A stretch of DNA of 64,000 nucleotides. It comes from Xanthostigma xanthostigma. Taxonomy: Eukaryota > Arthropoda > Insecta > Raphidioptera > Raphidiidae. The notes under the pieces were generated by a model, which saw only the letters and a program-made list of their open reading frames with translations, was not told the origin of the DNA and made no database searches. The position numbers and the translations under genes are program-made. Shown in pieces: positions 10,016 to 18,329 of the stretch (position 1 is the first letter of the stretch; each line of letters begins with the position of its first letter). The stretch covers positions 1,860,001-1,924,000 of the forward strand of contig OY754465.1 in NCBI GenBank assembly GCA_963575645.1, written 5' to 3'.

Positions 10016-10531
10016 CTAATTTACTGTATCCATGCTGAACGTATTGATATCTGATCGATTATATTTATCATCATCGTCATCACTACCAAAATCGCAATCG
10101 GTGGTGTCGTCTGAATCTTCGAGTAAATTTTCCGATGTATCAAAAATAATTTTAATTTTTAAATCACCAACCGTTAATATTTCTTTTTGCGGCTGCAAAT
10201 CCGTACAATCGATATAGTTTGAAAGTAATATTTCGTTTGTGTATTTATTTCTTATAATTACTGTAATACCGGCCTCGTGCATTTCCATGTTGTTTTGATT
10301 ATTATGCACTAAGCTTAGTATGTTCTCGACGGATGATGACGATGAATTGACAGTTCTTAGCACCGGACTGAGAATATGAGAGACTGCTTCTATTCGTCTT
10401 TTAAACCGTTCACGATCCCTAGCAATCTGCTCCCACATCCCCACCCTTGCTTTTCGATATGCAAAACTCCAACAAACCATATATTTAATCTCTACCTTAT
10501 CGTTAAAACGTACAACTTTTTTTTTATCCAT
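10016..10531 (-). CDS. Unknown Polinton protein, last gene of the series
   Basis: The ORF opens at 10564 but an in-frame ATG at 10531 (residue 12, MDKKKVVRFND) is the likelier start, giving 171 aa and a 4+ base overlap with the stop of the 79-aa gene above it. The N-terminal half is basic. The C-terminus is strongly acidic, with an Asp-rich run (DSDDTTDCDFGSDDDDD) near residues 140-156. No family recognised. An acidic tail of this type is seen in DNA-mimic and histone-binding proteins, but this is only a composition match. Confidence 0.6.
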   Translation of the reverse strand: MDKKKVVRFNDKVEIKYMVCWSFAYRKARVGMWEQIARDRERFKRRIEAVSHILSPVLRTVNSSSSSVENILSLVHNNQNNMEMHEAGITVIIRNKYTNEILLSNYIDCTDLQPQKEILTVGDLKIKIIFDTSENLLEDSDDTTDCDFGSDDDDDKYNRSDINTFSMDTVN

Positions 10532-10763
10532 TACAGCTATTAAAGTCAGATATAATTTTTTCACTATAAACTATGGAGATTTCATAAAAGAGTCTTTCGT
10601 AATTAAAAGTGTGTAAAATATCTTTAAGTATAAAAAAATCATTGGAACTTAAGCGTAGACAATTCAACAACTTACACTTATCTAAATACATTTTATAATA
10701 AATATTTATGCTGTTTGAGTTGTAAACGTACAAGCATAATAAACTGTTTACAAGGTCTTTCAT
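10524..10763 (-). CDS. Unknown 79-aa Polinton protein
   Basis: 79 aa starting MKDLVNSLLC, 18 bases below the stop of the 185-aa gene. Its stop overlaps the start of the next gene in the pattern seen throughout the element, which is the main reason to accept it. It is rich in Leu, Ile, Asn and Tyr, with no transmembrane segment or motif I can name. Confidence 0.5.
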   Translation of the reverse strand: MKDLVNSLLCLYVYNSNSINIYYKMYLDKCKLLNCLRLSSNDFFILKDILHTFNYERLFYEISIVYSEKIISDFNSCNG

Positions 10764-10781
10764 TTCAATATATCAATATAT

Positions 10782-11339
10782 CTAAATCCCCTCCACTCGA
10801 AGGCCCGAGCTTCTGGTGAGATCCGTCTCGACACAACAGATCGTTTCGTTATTAATCGTTAAGTTTCGCTGCAGTTTATGTGTGAGATTATTAATATCTT
10901 GACGAAAGTTTATATCAACGTTTAAAAGTTTCAACCGCTTCAAATAACTATGCAATTTTTCGTATAGTTGATCGAACGTCCTTTTATCGTTAACTCGCAG
11001 ATTGATCATTTTTACATAACGTGTATTTCTGATAAACACTTCGAAAACTACACGTCCGTCGTCTAGAACGAATCGCGCGAAACGTGGATCTGTCTTTAAA
11101 AATCTTATACCTTCCTTCCAAGGAACGGGCGTTTTTTGCACAGCGTTATTTTCGTCGAAGCAAAATCCCCATTCTTCTAATTTTTGTTTATTGTCTGCAG
11201 AGAGATTGATAAAACGTCGTCTGTGATTGAACAGTTCTACGCTGAGAATTTCCTCTAAAGTGATCGCAGATGGTCTCTCAGGCACGAAACCAACACACCA
11301 TTCTTCATCATCACTCATAACGGTGCTGAATACACTCAT
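10782..11339 (-). CDS. Unknown 185-aa Polinton protein
   Basis: The ORF opens at 11414, but that part overlaps the 40-aa gene; the ATG at 11339 (MSVFSTVMSDDEEW) lies 32 bases below that gene's stop and is the better start. The protein begins acidic, then has a mixed alpha/beta-looking core with Arg-rich patches (FNHRRRF, VFIRNTRYVKMINLRV) and a C-terminal Leu-rich stretch. No domain recognised. It sits just after MCP in transcription order, where other Polintons keep variable or virion-associated genes. Confidence 0.65.
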   Translation of the reverse strand: MSVFSTVMSDDEEWCVGFVPERPSAITLEEILSVELFNHRRRFINLSADNKQKLEEWGFCFDENNAVQKTPVPWKEGIRFLKTDPRFARFVLDDGRVVFEVFIRNTRYVKMINLRVNDKRTFDQLYEKLHSYLKRLKLLNVDINFRQDINNLTHKLQRNLTINNETICCVETDLTRSSGLRVEGI

Positions 11340-11371
11340 TTTTTCCCAAAGACTGAATTGTTTAAAAATAG

Positions 11372-11494
11372 TTATGTAGTATTTATGATGTTTTCCCCAC
11401 CACATAAATTGCAAAATGTCACTTCCTTCACGAAATATTCGTGTCCGTTGCCCACGACGAATTGATCGTTACAAATTCCAATTCTATGACTCAT
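11372..11494 (-). CDS. 40-aa mini-protein with CxxC, directly coupled to MCP
   Basis: A short ORF of 40 aa (starts MSHRIGICND, ends ENIINTT). Its ATG follows the MCP stop with no gap: the minus strand reads TAAATG at 11497-11492. It contains C8 and a CNLCGG motif near residue 31, possibly metal-binding. The exact stop-start abutment matches the other gene junctions here and is the main support. Conservation in related elements would be needed to be sure it is translated. Confidence 0.45.
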   Translation of the reverse strand: MSHRIGICNDQFVVGNGHEYFVKEVTFCNLCGGENIINTT

Positions 11495-12724
11495 TTACAC
11501 TATTTTCGTAACCGTATTTTGCAGAGGATGATAAGTAAATAGCTTATCGTGCAAAATCAAACAGTAAGCCGTAGTGTCTGGATGGAAATTTTCATGAGAT
11601 TCAATCATCAATTTGATATCCACAACGCCTTTCTTGATGGCTTCCGGTTGTCGCGAGCAATCGAATACAATTAGCGGTGATATGGTTTTGAATTCATTTT
11701 TATTGAAAAGAGGCGCGTTTTTGTTTCCGTAAAAGTAGGCTTCTTGACCTTTCAGATATTTCTCGTAGATGACATTAAAGTCATTTTTATCAAAATTCAT
11801 AGTGAGCGGTTCGTAGGGATACGATTCGGAATTTAAAAAGAGCTTGGCCGAGCGCAGTTTACAGTGATCGAAAACGCTACTGTCCTTTAGTTGTGTGCCG
11901 TAGCGTTTCGTTTGAAAGCCAACAATTATCATACGCGGCGTTTCGACTTGATTGGCGCTCGTTACAGTCCATGCATGCTTTGTAGTTGTCGGCAGCGTAG
12001 GATATTCATACAGATCCCACGATCTAAACACAATGTTTTTATTCTTATTTGCCGTCTTCAAAAGTTTAATTTTCATATCGTTAGACGGTATGATATAAGG
12101 CACGTTCCATTTGATGGATGTTAATTCTATTTTAGCCGATTTTTGAAGTTGTCCTGCGGGCGCCGCTGTTGTAAAAATTGCTGAATTATCATCCCTCTTA
12201 CGTATCAATATCAATTCTTGTTTACCGTTCATCATCGCTCTCTTATGATCGTGCGCGAAACCCAGAATGTATTTCAAAGGTAAGCTAACGCTAAAATTTC
12301 CCTCTGAATCCAACAAGTTGGCGTTGTTTGAACTTAAATCCCAACCGCAATTTGACAATGCCCTCACATCGTCCGGACTATGCAGCACATAACCGATCAT
12401 TGTGGAGGTAATGCCCACATTTTTAGTCGAATCGATTTGCACGCCCCACAATTCATAGCGAATTTCCTCAAACAGATGCGCAATTCCGTTGTTGATAATT
12501 CTCGAAGTTTCTGCCGTTCCGCCGTCCTCGCCAACCAATTTTCCGCGCACTTCGAGCACGCTGTCGTGAGGAAAAGTTATGGTGTCCTGATTTTGAATGG
12601 CTATGCGAATTTCATCGTTGGTCTTCAACTGATTGGTGTTGAACGGTTCCTGCGAGTGTACGCGAATCGAGTCTATACTTTCGTCTAGAACGATCGGAAA
12701 ATCAACAGTCAAAATGTCTTGCAT
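11495..12724 (-). CDS. Double-jelly-roll major capsid protein (hexon-like)
   Basis: 409 aa starting MQDILTVDFP. Length, position next to the penton-like gene and the opening pattern (VDFPIVLDESIDSIRVHSQEPFN in two segments, then a polar beta-rich body) fit the Polinton MCP family found in many arthropod genomes, which folds as two jelly rolls and forms hexon-like capsomers. There is no signal peptide or membrane segment. The downstream 40-aa ORF starts immediately at its stop. The upstream untranslated gap is 15 bases of almost pure T (A on the coding strand). The call rests on family resemblance and gene order; a structure prediction would settle the fold. Confidence 0.85.
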   Translation of the reverse strand: MQDILTVDFPIVLDESIDSIRVHSQEPFNTNQLKTNDEIRIAIQNQDTITFPHDSVLEVRGKLVGEDGGTAETSRIINNGIAHLFEEIRYELWGVQIDSTKNVGITSTMIGYVLHSPDDVRALSNCGWDLSSNNANLLDSEGNFSVSLPLKYILGFAHDHKRAMMNGKQELILIRKRDDNSAIFTTAAPAGQLQKSAKIELTSIKWNVPYIIPSNDMKIKLLKTANKNKNIVFRSWDLYEYPTLPTTTKHAWTVTSANQVETPRMIIVGFQTKRYGTQLKDSSVFDHCKLRSAKLFLNSESYPYEPLTMNFDKNDFNVIYEKYLKGQEAYFYGNKNAPLFNKNEFKTISPLIVFDCSRQPEAIKKGVVDIKLMIESHENFHPDTTAYCLILHDKLFTYHPLQNTVTKIV

Positions 12725-12739
12725 TTTTTTTTTTTTTTT

Positions 12740-12976
12740 TTAATTTTTTAATTCGTGTCCGATCGATTTTAGAAAATTTAAATTCTCTCTATTAATTTGA
12801 TTCTTCCTTTTCGATTCGATTCCCGTTTTTCTTGTTGCCTTTCTACTTTTATTTTCAGTTGTTGCTGTTTCTACTGCTGTTTTCGCTGTTACCGATTCAG
12901 TGGACAACGCTCGACTGGTGTTACTTGTCGTTTGCAGCTGATCTTTAAAATAATAGTCTCCGTAATATATTCCCAT
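12740..12976 (-). CDS. Small basic Polinton protein
   Basis: The ORF is open from 13054, but the first 26 codons overlap the penton-like gene. The ATG at 12976 (MGIYYGDYYFKDQLQ) lies just past the penton stop at 12978 and gives 78 aa. The first 15 residues are Tyr-rich. The rest is Ser/Thr-rich and then strongly basic (KSRKATRKTGIESKRKNQ), like a small nucleic-acid-binding or core protein. It lies between penton and MCP in a continuous structural block, so a minor virion role is plausible but unproven. Confidence 0.55.
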   Translation of the reverse strand: MGIYYGDYYFKDQLQTTSNTSRALSTESVTAKTAVETATTENKSRKATRKTGIESKRKNQINRENLNFLKSIGHELKN

Positions 12977-12977
12977 T

Positions 12978-13694
12978 TTACAAGCGTTTAAGATGTAAAC
13001 GCACGGTAACGGGTTCGCCGTTGAAATCCACCGATCGATCGTCTTGATCAACAATAGTAATTGTAACGTTGTCTATCACGTTGCGATTGATTGGCAAATA
13101 AATAACGTTTCTCGGCGTTAAAGAGATTTTATAGCCCGGCTCCTCTTGCGGATAGAACTGAAACAAAGTGTGCTCGGGCTGTCCGTTTAAATAGGATCCG
13201 CTGACGATGTTACATTTCACTCTGACGGCGTTTATTTTTGAAATGTGTGCCGTAAAATCTGATTTGTGTGCACTGTTTGCCTCCAACACTTTTCGCGTCT
13301 TGCTGAAACCCAGCAGAGATCCCACGCTACCTTCAACTCCGATGTCTATAATCACATCGCTCTTTATTTCCGTTTTCAACGTGTTGTTATTTGCTTTGAT
13401 TCTAATGTTTCTGTTCACTTTTTTCAATTCTTCGACAAGGAATTCGTTAATATCATGGATATCATACGTTCCTTTTGGTATCTCGATCGTTTTCCTATTC
13501 ACATCGATATCTGGAAGGTCTGGATCACGGTAAACAAATTTATTGTTGGTCTCATCGATATTTGGAATCGAGTGCCACGACTCAAACTCAATCAGTCCCA
13601 ATTGATATTCTTCGTTTTCGTCGAGCACGATCGATGGATAAAAGGAACTACTCATCACCGACTCAATTCCGCTCAGGGTAAACGTGAATGACAT
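12978..13694 (-). CDS. Penton-like minor capsid protein
   Basis: 238 aa starting MSFTFTLSGIES. The pattern (YPSIVLDENEEYQLGLIEFESW near residues 20-40 in two parts, then LGFSKTR, and a C-terminal run of alternating hydrophobics NVTITIVDQD and TVRLHLKRL) is typical of the single-jelly-roll penton protein of arthropod Polintons, which would occupy the five-fold vertices. The gene begins 3 bases below the protease stop and is followed without a gap by the small basic gene. No catalytic motif is expected or seen. Confidence 0.75.
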   Translation of the reverse strand: MSFTFTLSGIESVMSSSFYPSIVLDENEEYQLGLIEFESWHSIPNIDETNNKFVYRDPDLPDIDVNRKTIEIPKGTYDIHDINEFLVEELKKVNRNIRIKANNNTLKTEIKSDVIIDIGVEGSVGSLLGFSKTRKVLEANSAHKSDFTAHISKINAVRVKCNIVSGSYLNGQPEHTLFQFYPQEEPGYKISLTPRNVIYLPINRNVIDNVTITIVDQDDRSVDFNGEPVTVRLHLKRL

Positions 13695-13697
13695 TTT

Positions 13698-14048
13698 CTA
13701 AGTTTCCAATAGGAAAAACAAGCAGTGATGTCCGCACAAAACTGAGTTGAATTTCTGTCTTCTCTCGTAGTTATATACTATTTTGCAACCTTTCAAATAA
13801 TTGACGAGCTCTCTCGGTGGTCGCAAGTTACCGAAACTGTCAAAGTACTTAACATTTTTGCCGACTTTTTTGTACGCAACCCAGTGCGTTCCGGGACCGT
13901 CTCTATCATCCAAATTTACTACGGCGCTCTCGTTCTTTTTCGACTTTTTAGGCAGCGCGTTTCTCATGTACACACCTCTGAACAACTTAACGTTTAACAT
14001 TTTTGCATAGCGTTCGATCTCCGCATCGGTGAGCGCGTGTTTCGGCAA
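13698..14048 (-). CDS. Adenain-type cysteine protease
   Basis: 116 aa. The expected catalytic set is present: His55 in GPGTHWVAY, Asp70 in YFDSFG and Cys105 in SVLCGHHCLFF, the order of adenovirus protease (His-Asp/Glu-Cys). This enzyme matures capsid proteins in adenoviruses and is a core Polinton gene. At 116 aa it is short compared with adenovirus adenain (about 200 aa), ending only 11 residues after the nucleophile. The stop is followed 3 bases later by the penton ATG, so the short form looks genuine rather than the result of a local frameshift, but I cannot exclude an old truncation. Confidence 0.87.
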   Translation of the reverse strand: MPKHALTDAEIERYAKMLNVKLFRGVYMRNALPKKSKKNESAVVNLDDRDGPGTHWVAYKKVGKNVKYFDSFGNLRPPRELVNYLKGCKIVYNYERRQKFNSVLCGHHCLFFLLET

Positions 14049-14053
14049 TATTT

Positions 14054-14929
14054 TTAAAAGTTTTTTGAAGTCGTCGTGGGTCGGTAAGGTCTTAAAAAAA
14101 GCCCATAACCTCTTCTATACGGCTTCAAATACAAGCCGCTTCCTTTTTTACCGATGGCTATGGCTTCCATTGTTTCATTGTGACGATTCGCTTCGGCAAG
14201 TTTATCCCTGGCCCCCTTTGCATCTATAACGGTTCTGGCAACGTTCGCAGCTCCGCCGGCCAGAGCTCCCAACGCCGACAGGCCTGCAAACAGCGGGATT
14301 AGCGGTAAAAACCCCCCCGTTTTGGGTACGGGTATCACTCGAGATTCACCACCGTTTTTTTTTATTGCAGCAGCATATTTGTTCACACCCGTCGAGCTTA
14401 TAGCGTCGAGTTCCCGCTGTGCCTGCTTAATAAGACTGTTCTTGACGTTGGTATTTCTAGTTTTCACACTCCTTCTACCTTGTCTCAGCGTCGACTTTGC
14501 TCGTCTGATTGAGCGTATGCGTTTTGGTGTAACGTCTGCGGATGATGAAGAAGTTCTCTTTCTTTTCATACCCATGCCGAGTTTAGTTTTAATTTTCATA
14601 GCTGTCGCCGTAAGCAACGCGGCTGTCTTTTCACCCAAACTAGCGTCTTTGGCCTTCACACGGTCCCAAGCTCTTTCGAGAAGTTTGCGATCGGCTATGT
14701 GACGTTCTTTTAAATTCTTTGTGTTTGCGTAGGCTATGTCGTGCTCTTTACAACCTTCGTCTAATCGATTCACACCTACGTCGCCTCTGTCCAAACGCTT
14801 CTCCAACTTTGTTCCGGGTCCGCAGAAACGATAGCCGGGTATATGTAGTTCGAGCGGTAATTTGTTGATTAACGTGTTGACAAGTCCGCGACCGCTAACG
14901 AAATCCCCTAATGAATGGACGAAGACCAT
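14054..14929 (-). CDS. Phospholipase A2-domain minor capsid protein
   Basis: 291 aa. The N-terminal 70 residues are a viral PLA2 fold: calcium loop YRFCGPG at 33-39 and active site DEGCKEHDIAY with His63-Asp64. The middle is highly basic (GMKRKRTSSSS, then RRAKSTLRQGRRS), as expected for a DNA-contacting or nuclear-targeting segment. A hydrophobic Gly/Ala-rich stretch lies near residues 205-230. The C-terminus has a twin motif, GLYLKPYRRGYGLFLRPYRP. Parvoviral VP1 uses such a PLA2 to breach endosomal membranes, and adintovirus proteins of this kind are thought to be analogous. The domain is intact here. The gene starts 3 bases below the integrase stop. Confidence 0.9.
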   Translation of the reverse strand: MVFVHSLGDFVSGRGLVNTLINKLPLELHIPGYRFCGPGTKLEKRLDRGDVGVNRLDEGCKEHDIAYANTKNLKERHIADRKLLERAWDRVKAKDASLGEKTAALLTATAMKIKTKLGMGMKRKRTSSSSADVTPKRIRSIRRAKSTLRQGRRSVKTRNTNVKNSLIKQAQRELDAISSTGVNKYAAAIKKNGGESRVIPVPKTGGFLPLIPLFAGLSALGALAGGAANVARTVIDAKGARDKLAEANRHNETMEAIAIGKKGSGLYLKPYRRGYGLFLRPYRPTTTSKNF

Positions 14930-14932
14930 CTT

Positions 14933-15907
14933 TTATACCACGTCTTTCTTGAGTATCCACGAGTTGTGACTGTCGTCAAAACCTAGCCACTTAATAAACA
15001 ATTTATCACCTTTTGTTTTCAAGACTTTTTCCACCAAATAGACGTTATTGTTCTTGTCGGGCACTTTTTGAAGTTCCTCCTCGTAAAAGCAGCCCTTGAT
15101 CGGTGTTTTGTTTGTGTCGATCAGCTCGTAAGTGCGCGGATTGGTGGTCAGTTTTACTTTAAATACCGTAAAAATTTCAGTCGTCCAATTGGGAAGGTAG
15201 CCTTTGTCGAACAAATGTTTATATTTACTGATGCGCACGCGATCGCCAACGTGTATTTTTTGTTTTCTAGCGTCCACTATTTTTAAATTGGAGTAGACGG
15301 TCTTTAATAATTTTTTTTCATTTTTTGCATTCACCTCTCTCGGTTTCATTTTTATAGTACTGTGTTTGGTGTTGTTGTATTCGGCTACAATGTCCGGCAA
15401 CGCCTTAAACCAATTGTAATTTCCTTCGATGCCAAAGTGTTTCCACAGTCGCGTCTTCAGCGTTCTTATGAAGCGTTCAACTATGCTGCTCTTTAAATTG
15501 CTAAAAGATGAATAGTGATTTATGGAATATTTTTTCATTAAATTTTGAAAATTTGAATTGTAAAATTCGGTTCCGTTATCCGTTTGCAGATTACGAGGCG
15601 GCTTTTTAAGTGTTTTTAAAATTTTCAACATGGCGTCCGCAACCTCCTTTCCACGTTTGCTTTTCAGCGGCTGCGTCCACGCATACTTGGAAAAGGCATC
15701 GATTACAGTGAGAATATATCTGTAGTTGTTGTTCACGCCGGCGTACGGAATCATTTCGGCCAAATCGGCTTGATAGAGGTCGTAGAGACCCTTGACGATC
15801 ACGCGTCTGCGTCGATAGTTCTTTCTCGCCGGCTTGTGCAGCTCGTTGACAATTCTGATTTTTTCTGCAGAGGCTTTTTGCGGCGACTTGTTATTTGTAC
15901 GTTTCAT
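14933..15907 (-). CDS. Retrovirus-type integrase with C-terminal chromodomain
   Basis: 324 aa. The rve core carries the catalytic triad Asp48 (YQADLAEM), Asp110 (LQTDNGTEF) and Glu144 (SIVERFIRT). The C-terminal 35 residues form a chromodomain (YLVEKVLKTKG, IKWLGFDDSHNSW), which in related integrases binds modified histones and guides insertion. The enzyme would cut and join the element's inverted repeats to host DNA, normally giving a 6-bp target duplication in Polintons. The start MKRTNNKSP is 2 bases below the stop of the 268-aa gene. I see no HHCC zinc motif in the short N-terminus. Confidence 0.95.
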   Translation of the reverse strand: MKRTNNKSPQKASAEKIRIVNELHKPARKNYRRRRVIVKGLYDLYQADLAEMIPYAGVNNNYRYILTVIDAFSKYAWTQPLKSKRGKEVADAMLKILKTLKKPPRNLQTDNGTEFYNSNFQNLMKKYSINHYSSFSNLKSSIVERFIRTLKTRLWKHFGIEGNYNWFKALPDIVAEYNNTKHSTIKMKPREVNAKNEKKLLKTVYSNLKIVDARKQKIHVGDRVRISKYKHLFDKGYLPNWTTEIFTVFKVKLTTNPRTYELIDTNKTPIKGCFYEEELQKVPDKNNNVYLVEKVLKTKGDKLFIKWLGFDDSHNSWILKKDVV

Positions 15908-15909
15908 TG

Positions 15910-16716
15910 TTATTTTGGTGTGTGAAATATGGGATTTAAAAACAATTTTCTGTGCTGTACGTTTGATCGCGACGTTTTCACAACGGGACTGTGCAGTCTC
16001 TCTTTAACAACAGACGCTATTTTTAAGTTCGTGTTGGTTAATATAGGTTCTAATCGGCTAACACTAATAGAGTCGTTGGTAAAATATTTTACAGTGGTTT
16101 CCGATTTTTGTGTATTATCGTTATGAAATGATAGAAAACGAAATGATGTTCTCTCTCCTCTATGAGGAATGTTTATTGTTTCATTGGTCTCATCTAGATA
16201 TTTAGTATAATGTTGAAATGATGACACGTCTCCTTTTCTCTTCAACTTTTTTGCTTCGCTCAAAACCGATAGTTGCAAGGGGAGTTTTTTTTTATAAAAA
16301 CGTCTAATTAGCGGTTCTCTAGCGGACATCGATTCGTACCGAGTTTCCATGTCCGTAAGAAAACTCACAGATTGTTCTCGATAATTGTTGCTGTTATCAT
16401 CATGAACTTTTTCAGCATCATCATTTTTTCTTATTTCATCAATATTTTGCAAAAATGTTTTTTTTTGTGTATCATCATTTTGTATAATAGTATAGCCGTC
16501 ATCGTCATAGTTGTTCCTTTTTATTCTCTTTGTTGCACTAGTCTGCTGCAACAAACTATTGAACGGTGCAAGCTGTTTTCTTTTGTACAATTCAGCTGCA
16601 GCAGTGCGTTTTCTTAGATTAGCGTAAATAGTTCTCGCCGCCCTTTCTGCACTTGTTAAATCTCTCATAGTTGCTATGTCAACATCAGCTCTGCCATGTC
16701 TATTGAGCGACAACAT
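15910..16716 (-). CDS. Unknown Polinton protein, 268 aa, complete copy
   Basis: 268 aa starting MLSLNRHGRAD. The first 45 residues are rich in Arg and Ala with a helix-like pattern (SAERAARTIYANLRKRTAAAELYKRK in two parts). The central part is Asp/Asn-rich and probably disordered. The C-terminal part is basic with Ser/Thr-rich stretches. I recognise no family. It lies between the fibre-like gene (whose stop is one base above its start) and integrase. A virion-associated or DNA-binding role is possible but not shown. Confidence 0.75.
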   Translation of the reverse strand: MLSLNRHGRADVDIATMRDLTSAERAARTIYANLRKRTAAAELYKRKQLAPFNSLLQQTSATKRIKRNNYDDDGYTIIQNDDTQKKTFLQNIDEIRKNDDAEKVHDDNSNNYREQSVSFLTDMETRYESMSAREPLIRRFYKKKLPLQLSVLSEAKKLKRKGDVSSFQHYTKYLDETNETINIPHRGERTSFRFLSFHNDNTQKSETTVKYFTNDSISVSRLEPILTNTNLKIASVVKERLHSPVVKTSRSNVQHRKLFLNPIFHTPK

Positions 16717-16717
16717 T

Positions 16718-17338
16718 TCATTGACTTAACAACGGATATCGTAGGTATATTTCCACGCCTAGCGTAACCCTGTCTTTTATTTTTAACTGTGTTGTTTTAG
16801 CACTAGCTGAAAATTTTATGCGATCACCGTTGCTGATTTTTGTAGAGTCGAGCGTCGTGTACAATTTATCGTTGATGAATATATTCGTGTCCACGGGCGA
16901 TGTTCTTATAGACTGTATTTCCATCCCGTTGACCTCCTCACCGAATATATACTCTACGAATCCTTCGGCCAGAGTATAATGATTTTCGGGTGTTAATTTA
17001 GCATCGCGACTGAACAGACGAATTATAAACCGTCCGCTATATTTTTTCAAAAAATTCATAATCAATAGTGGTATTGATTCGTTCATGTAGCAGAGCATCA
17101 CTTCTGTTATTTTTTGGTTAAAATAGTCTACCGTAACGGCATCCTGTTGATTTCCTGTCGATGTACCGACATTTATCAGTTTTTTACCATTAAAGTCTAC
17201 CGTATCATTATTTACAATTTTAAATCCTACTGCTGTAGGAGGAGGAGGATTGTGAACTAGTTTCCGCAGGCGTCTACTGTGTCTACCGAACTTATCTACG
17301 GGCATGTCGAAAGGACACTGAAGACTAGTCAAAAACAA
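16718..17338 (-). CDS. Fibre-like protein with tail-fibre-type motif, copy 2
   Basis: 206 aa. After a short basic N-terminus (FGRHSRRLRKLVHN) and a Pro run, residues about 43-66 read DFNGKKLINVG then DAVTVDYFNQKI. This resembles the repeat in which tail fibres and shafts say 'feature of the mesh, new part, indices do not match, and the chain continues as a trimer' (pattern: xxNGKxIxNVGxPxxxxDAVTxxYV). The C-terminal 110 residues are beta-rich and could be a globular head. A receptor-binding fibre is therefore a reasonable inference, but family membership is unproven. Gaps to its neighbours are 1 and 8 bases. Confidence 0.55.
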   Translation of the reverse strand: MFLTSLQCPFDMPVDKFGRHSRRLRKLVHNPPPPTAVGFKIVNNDTVDFNGKKLINVGTSTGNQQDAVTVDYFNQKITEVMLCYMNESIPLLIMNFLKKYSGRFIIRLFSRDAKLTPENHYTLAEGFVEYIFGEEVNGMEIQSIRTSPVDTNIFINDKLYTTLDSTKISNGDRIKFSASAKTTQLKIKDRVTLGVEIYLRYPLLSQ

Positions 17339-17346
17339 AACTCAAT

Positions 17347-18318
17347 TTATACAATAACGTTTGCTTTTCTCAATTCCTCCATGATCGAGACAATTTCGTT
17401 GTGATGAGACGTATTGCCGGCTACTTGGGAAGCGTACAACAATTTCAGTCTGTCTACCAATTCGTTCAAATCATTCCAGTACACATATTCTTTCTTCTTG
17501 TTTCTGTTCATTTTCAAAAATATTCCCTCGCCGCTAGGCAGAGCTGCTCCAGCTCTGCTCCTGTTCTGTTCTAACTCTGCTGCTATCCTATCGGTATTTT
17601 GTTTATTCGCAAACAGAGGCATGATTATATTTTTATATTTAAAACCCGCGTTGCTCTTAATTTTACCATCGGCTTTTAGATGAGCGCCTGTATATTCCAA
17701 AATCTTCATGTATATGTCTTTATCCGTTTGCGTATAATTTTCGGGTTTTTTCATGAAAATCAATTCATAAATTCCCGGAGTACCGTCGATCTTGAGCTGA
17801 TCGATAACAAGATCGTTTTTATGAAAAGTTATTTTCTTATTGCCAATCATGTATTTTCCATCGCCGTCGCTGTTGTCTATATACTTAACACCATAAACGT
17901 AATCCTTATCAGTCACGGGTTTTCTATTTAAATATAATTCTGAAAGACTTGTGGTGGTGGTAGGCGTACTAGATGAAATCGGTGATTGAAAATCAATTTT
18001 ACGGCTCAAAGCCGCTCTTCTTGTCGTCGTAGTCACTTTCCGTGGAGTATCGTCTGATTTTATTTCTCTCTTAAGACACGTCCGTTCTTCTTCATCCTCC
18101 TTCCTCACATGATCGATTAGAACTTTTATCGGTTCGATGAGCGGTTTCAATTGCGTCTCGACACTTCTACTCTTCTCAAAATCACCAGATTTTATTTGAT
18201 TATACTTATTTCTAACAGATTTAATCGCTCTCCTCAAACGCCTACGCAGAGAAATTTCGCTTTTTTTCTTCATAATACACAGAGAGAGAAGTAGTATGAC
18301 TGTGAAATAACTGAACAA
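17347..18318 (-). CDS. DUF8207-like basic protein, copy 2
   Basis: 323 aa from the first ATG. Residues 1-15 are hydrophobic, and an ATG at residue 16 (18273) opens a very basic segment (MKKKSEISLRRRLRRAIK); homologues as I remember them begin like the latter, so that start is preferred. The C-terminal half (YVYGVKYIDN, then YMIGNKKITFHKND, then DGTPGIYELIFMKKPENYT) matches a domain found in many uncharacterised arthropod proteins of Polinton origin (DUF8207, from memory). The middle is Ser/Thr-rich and probably flexible. The function is unknown; the basic N-terminus suggests nucleic-acid contact. Confidence 0.7.
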   Translation of the reverse strand: MFSYFTVILLLSLCIMKKKSEISLRRRLRRAIKSVRNKYNQIKSGDFEKSRSVETQLKPLIEPIKVLIDHVRKEDEEERTCLKREIKSDDTPRKVTTTTRRAALSRKIDFQSPISSSTPTTTTSLSELYLNRKPVTDKDYVYGVKYIDNSDGDGKYMIGNKKITFHKNDLVIDQLKIDGTPGIYELIFMKKPENYTQTDKDIYMKILEYTGAHLKADGKIKSNAGFKYKNIIMPLFANKQNTDRIAAELEQNRSRAGAALPSGEGIFLKMNRNKKKEYVYWNDLNELVDRLKLLYASQVAGNTSHHNEIVSIMEELRKANVIV

Positions 18319-18329
18319 GACGTGTATAT

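Noticed and set aside
13266-13691. 141-aa plus-strand ORF opposite the penton gene
   Set aside because: A shadow of the penton-like coding frame; no initiation context or domain.
13698-14048. Protease as a frameshifted pseudogene because it is short
   Set aside because: All three catalytic residues are present and the stop is followed 3 bases later by the penton ATG, as at other junctions; kept as a short intact gene.
18273-18318. Signal peptide at the start of the DUF8207-like protein
   Set aside because: The hydrophobic 15 residues precede a second ATG opening a strongly basic segment that looks like the true N-terminus.
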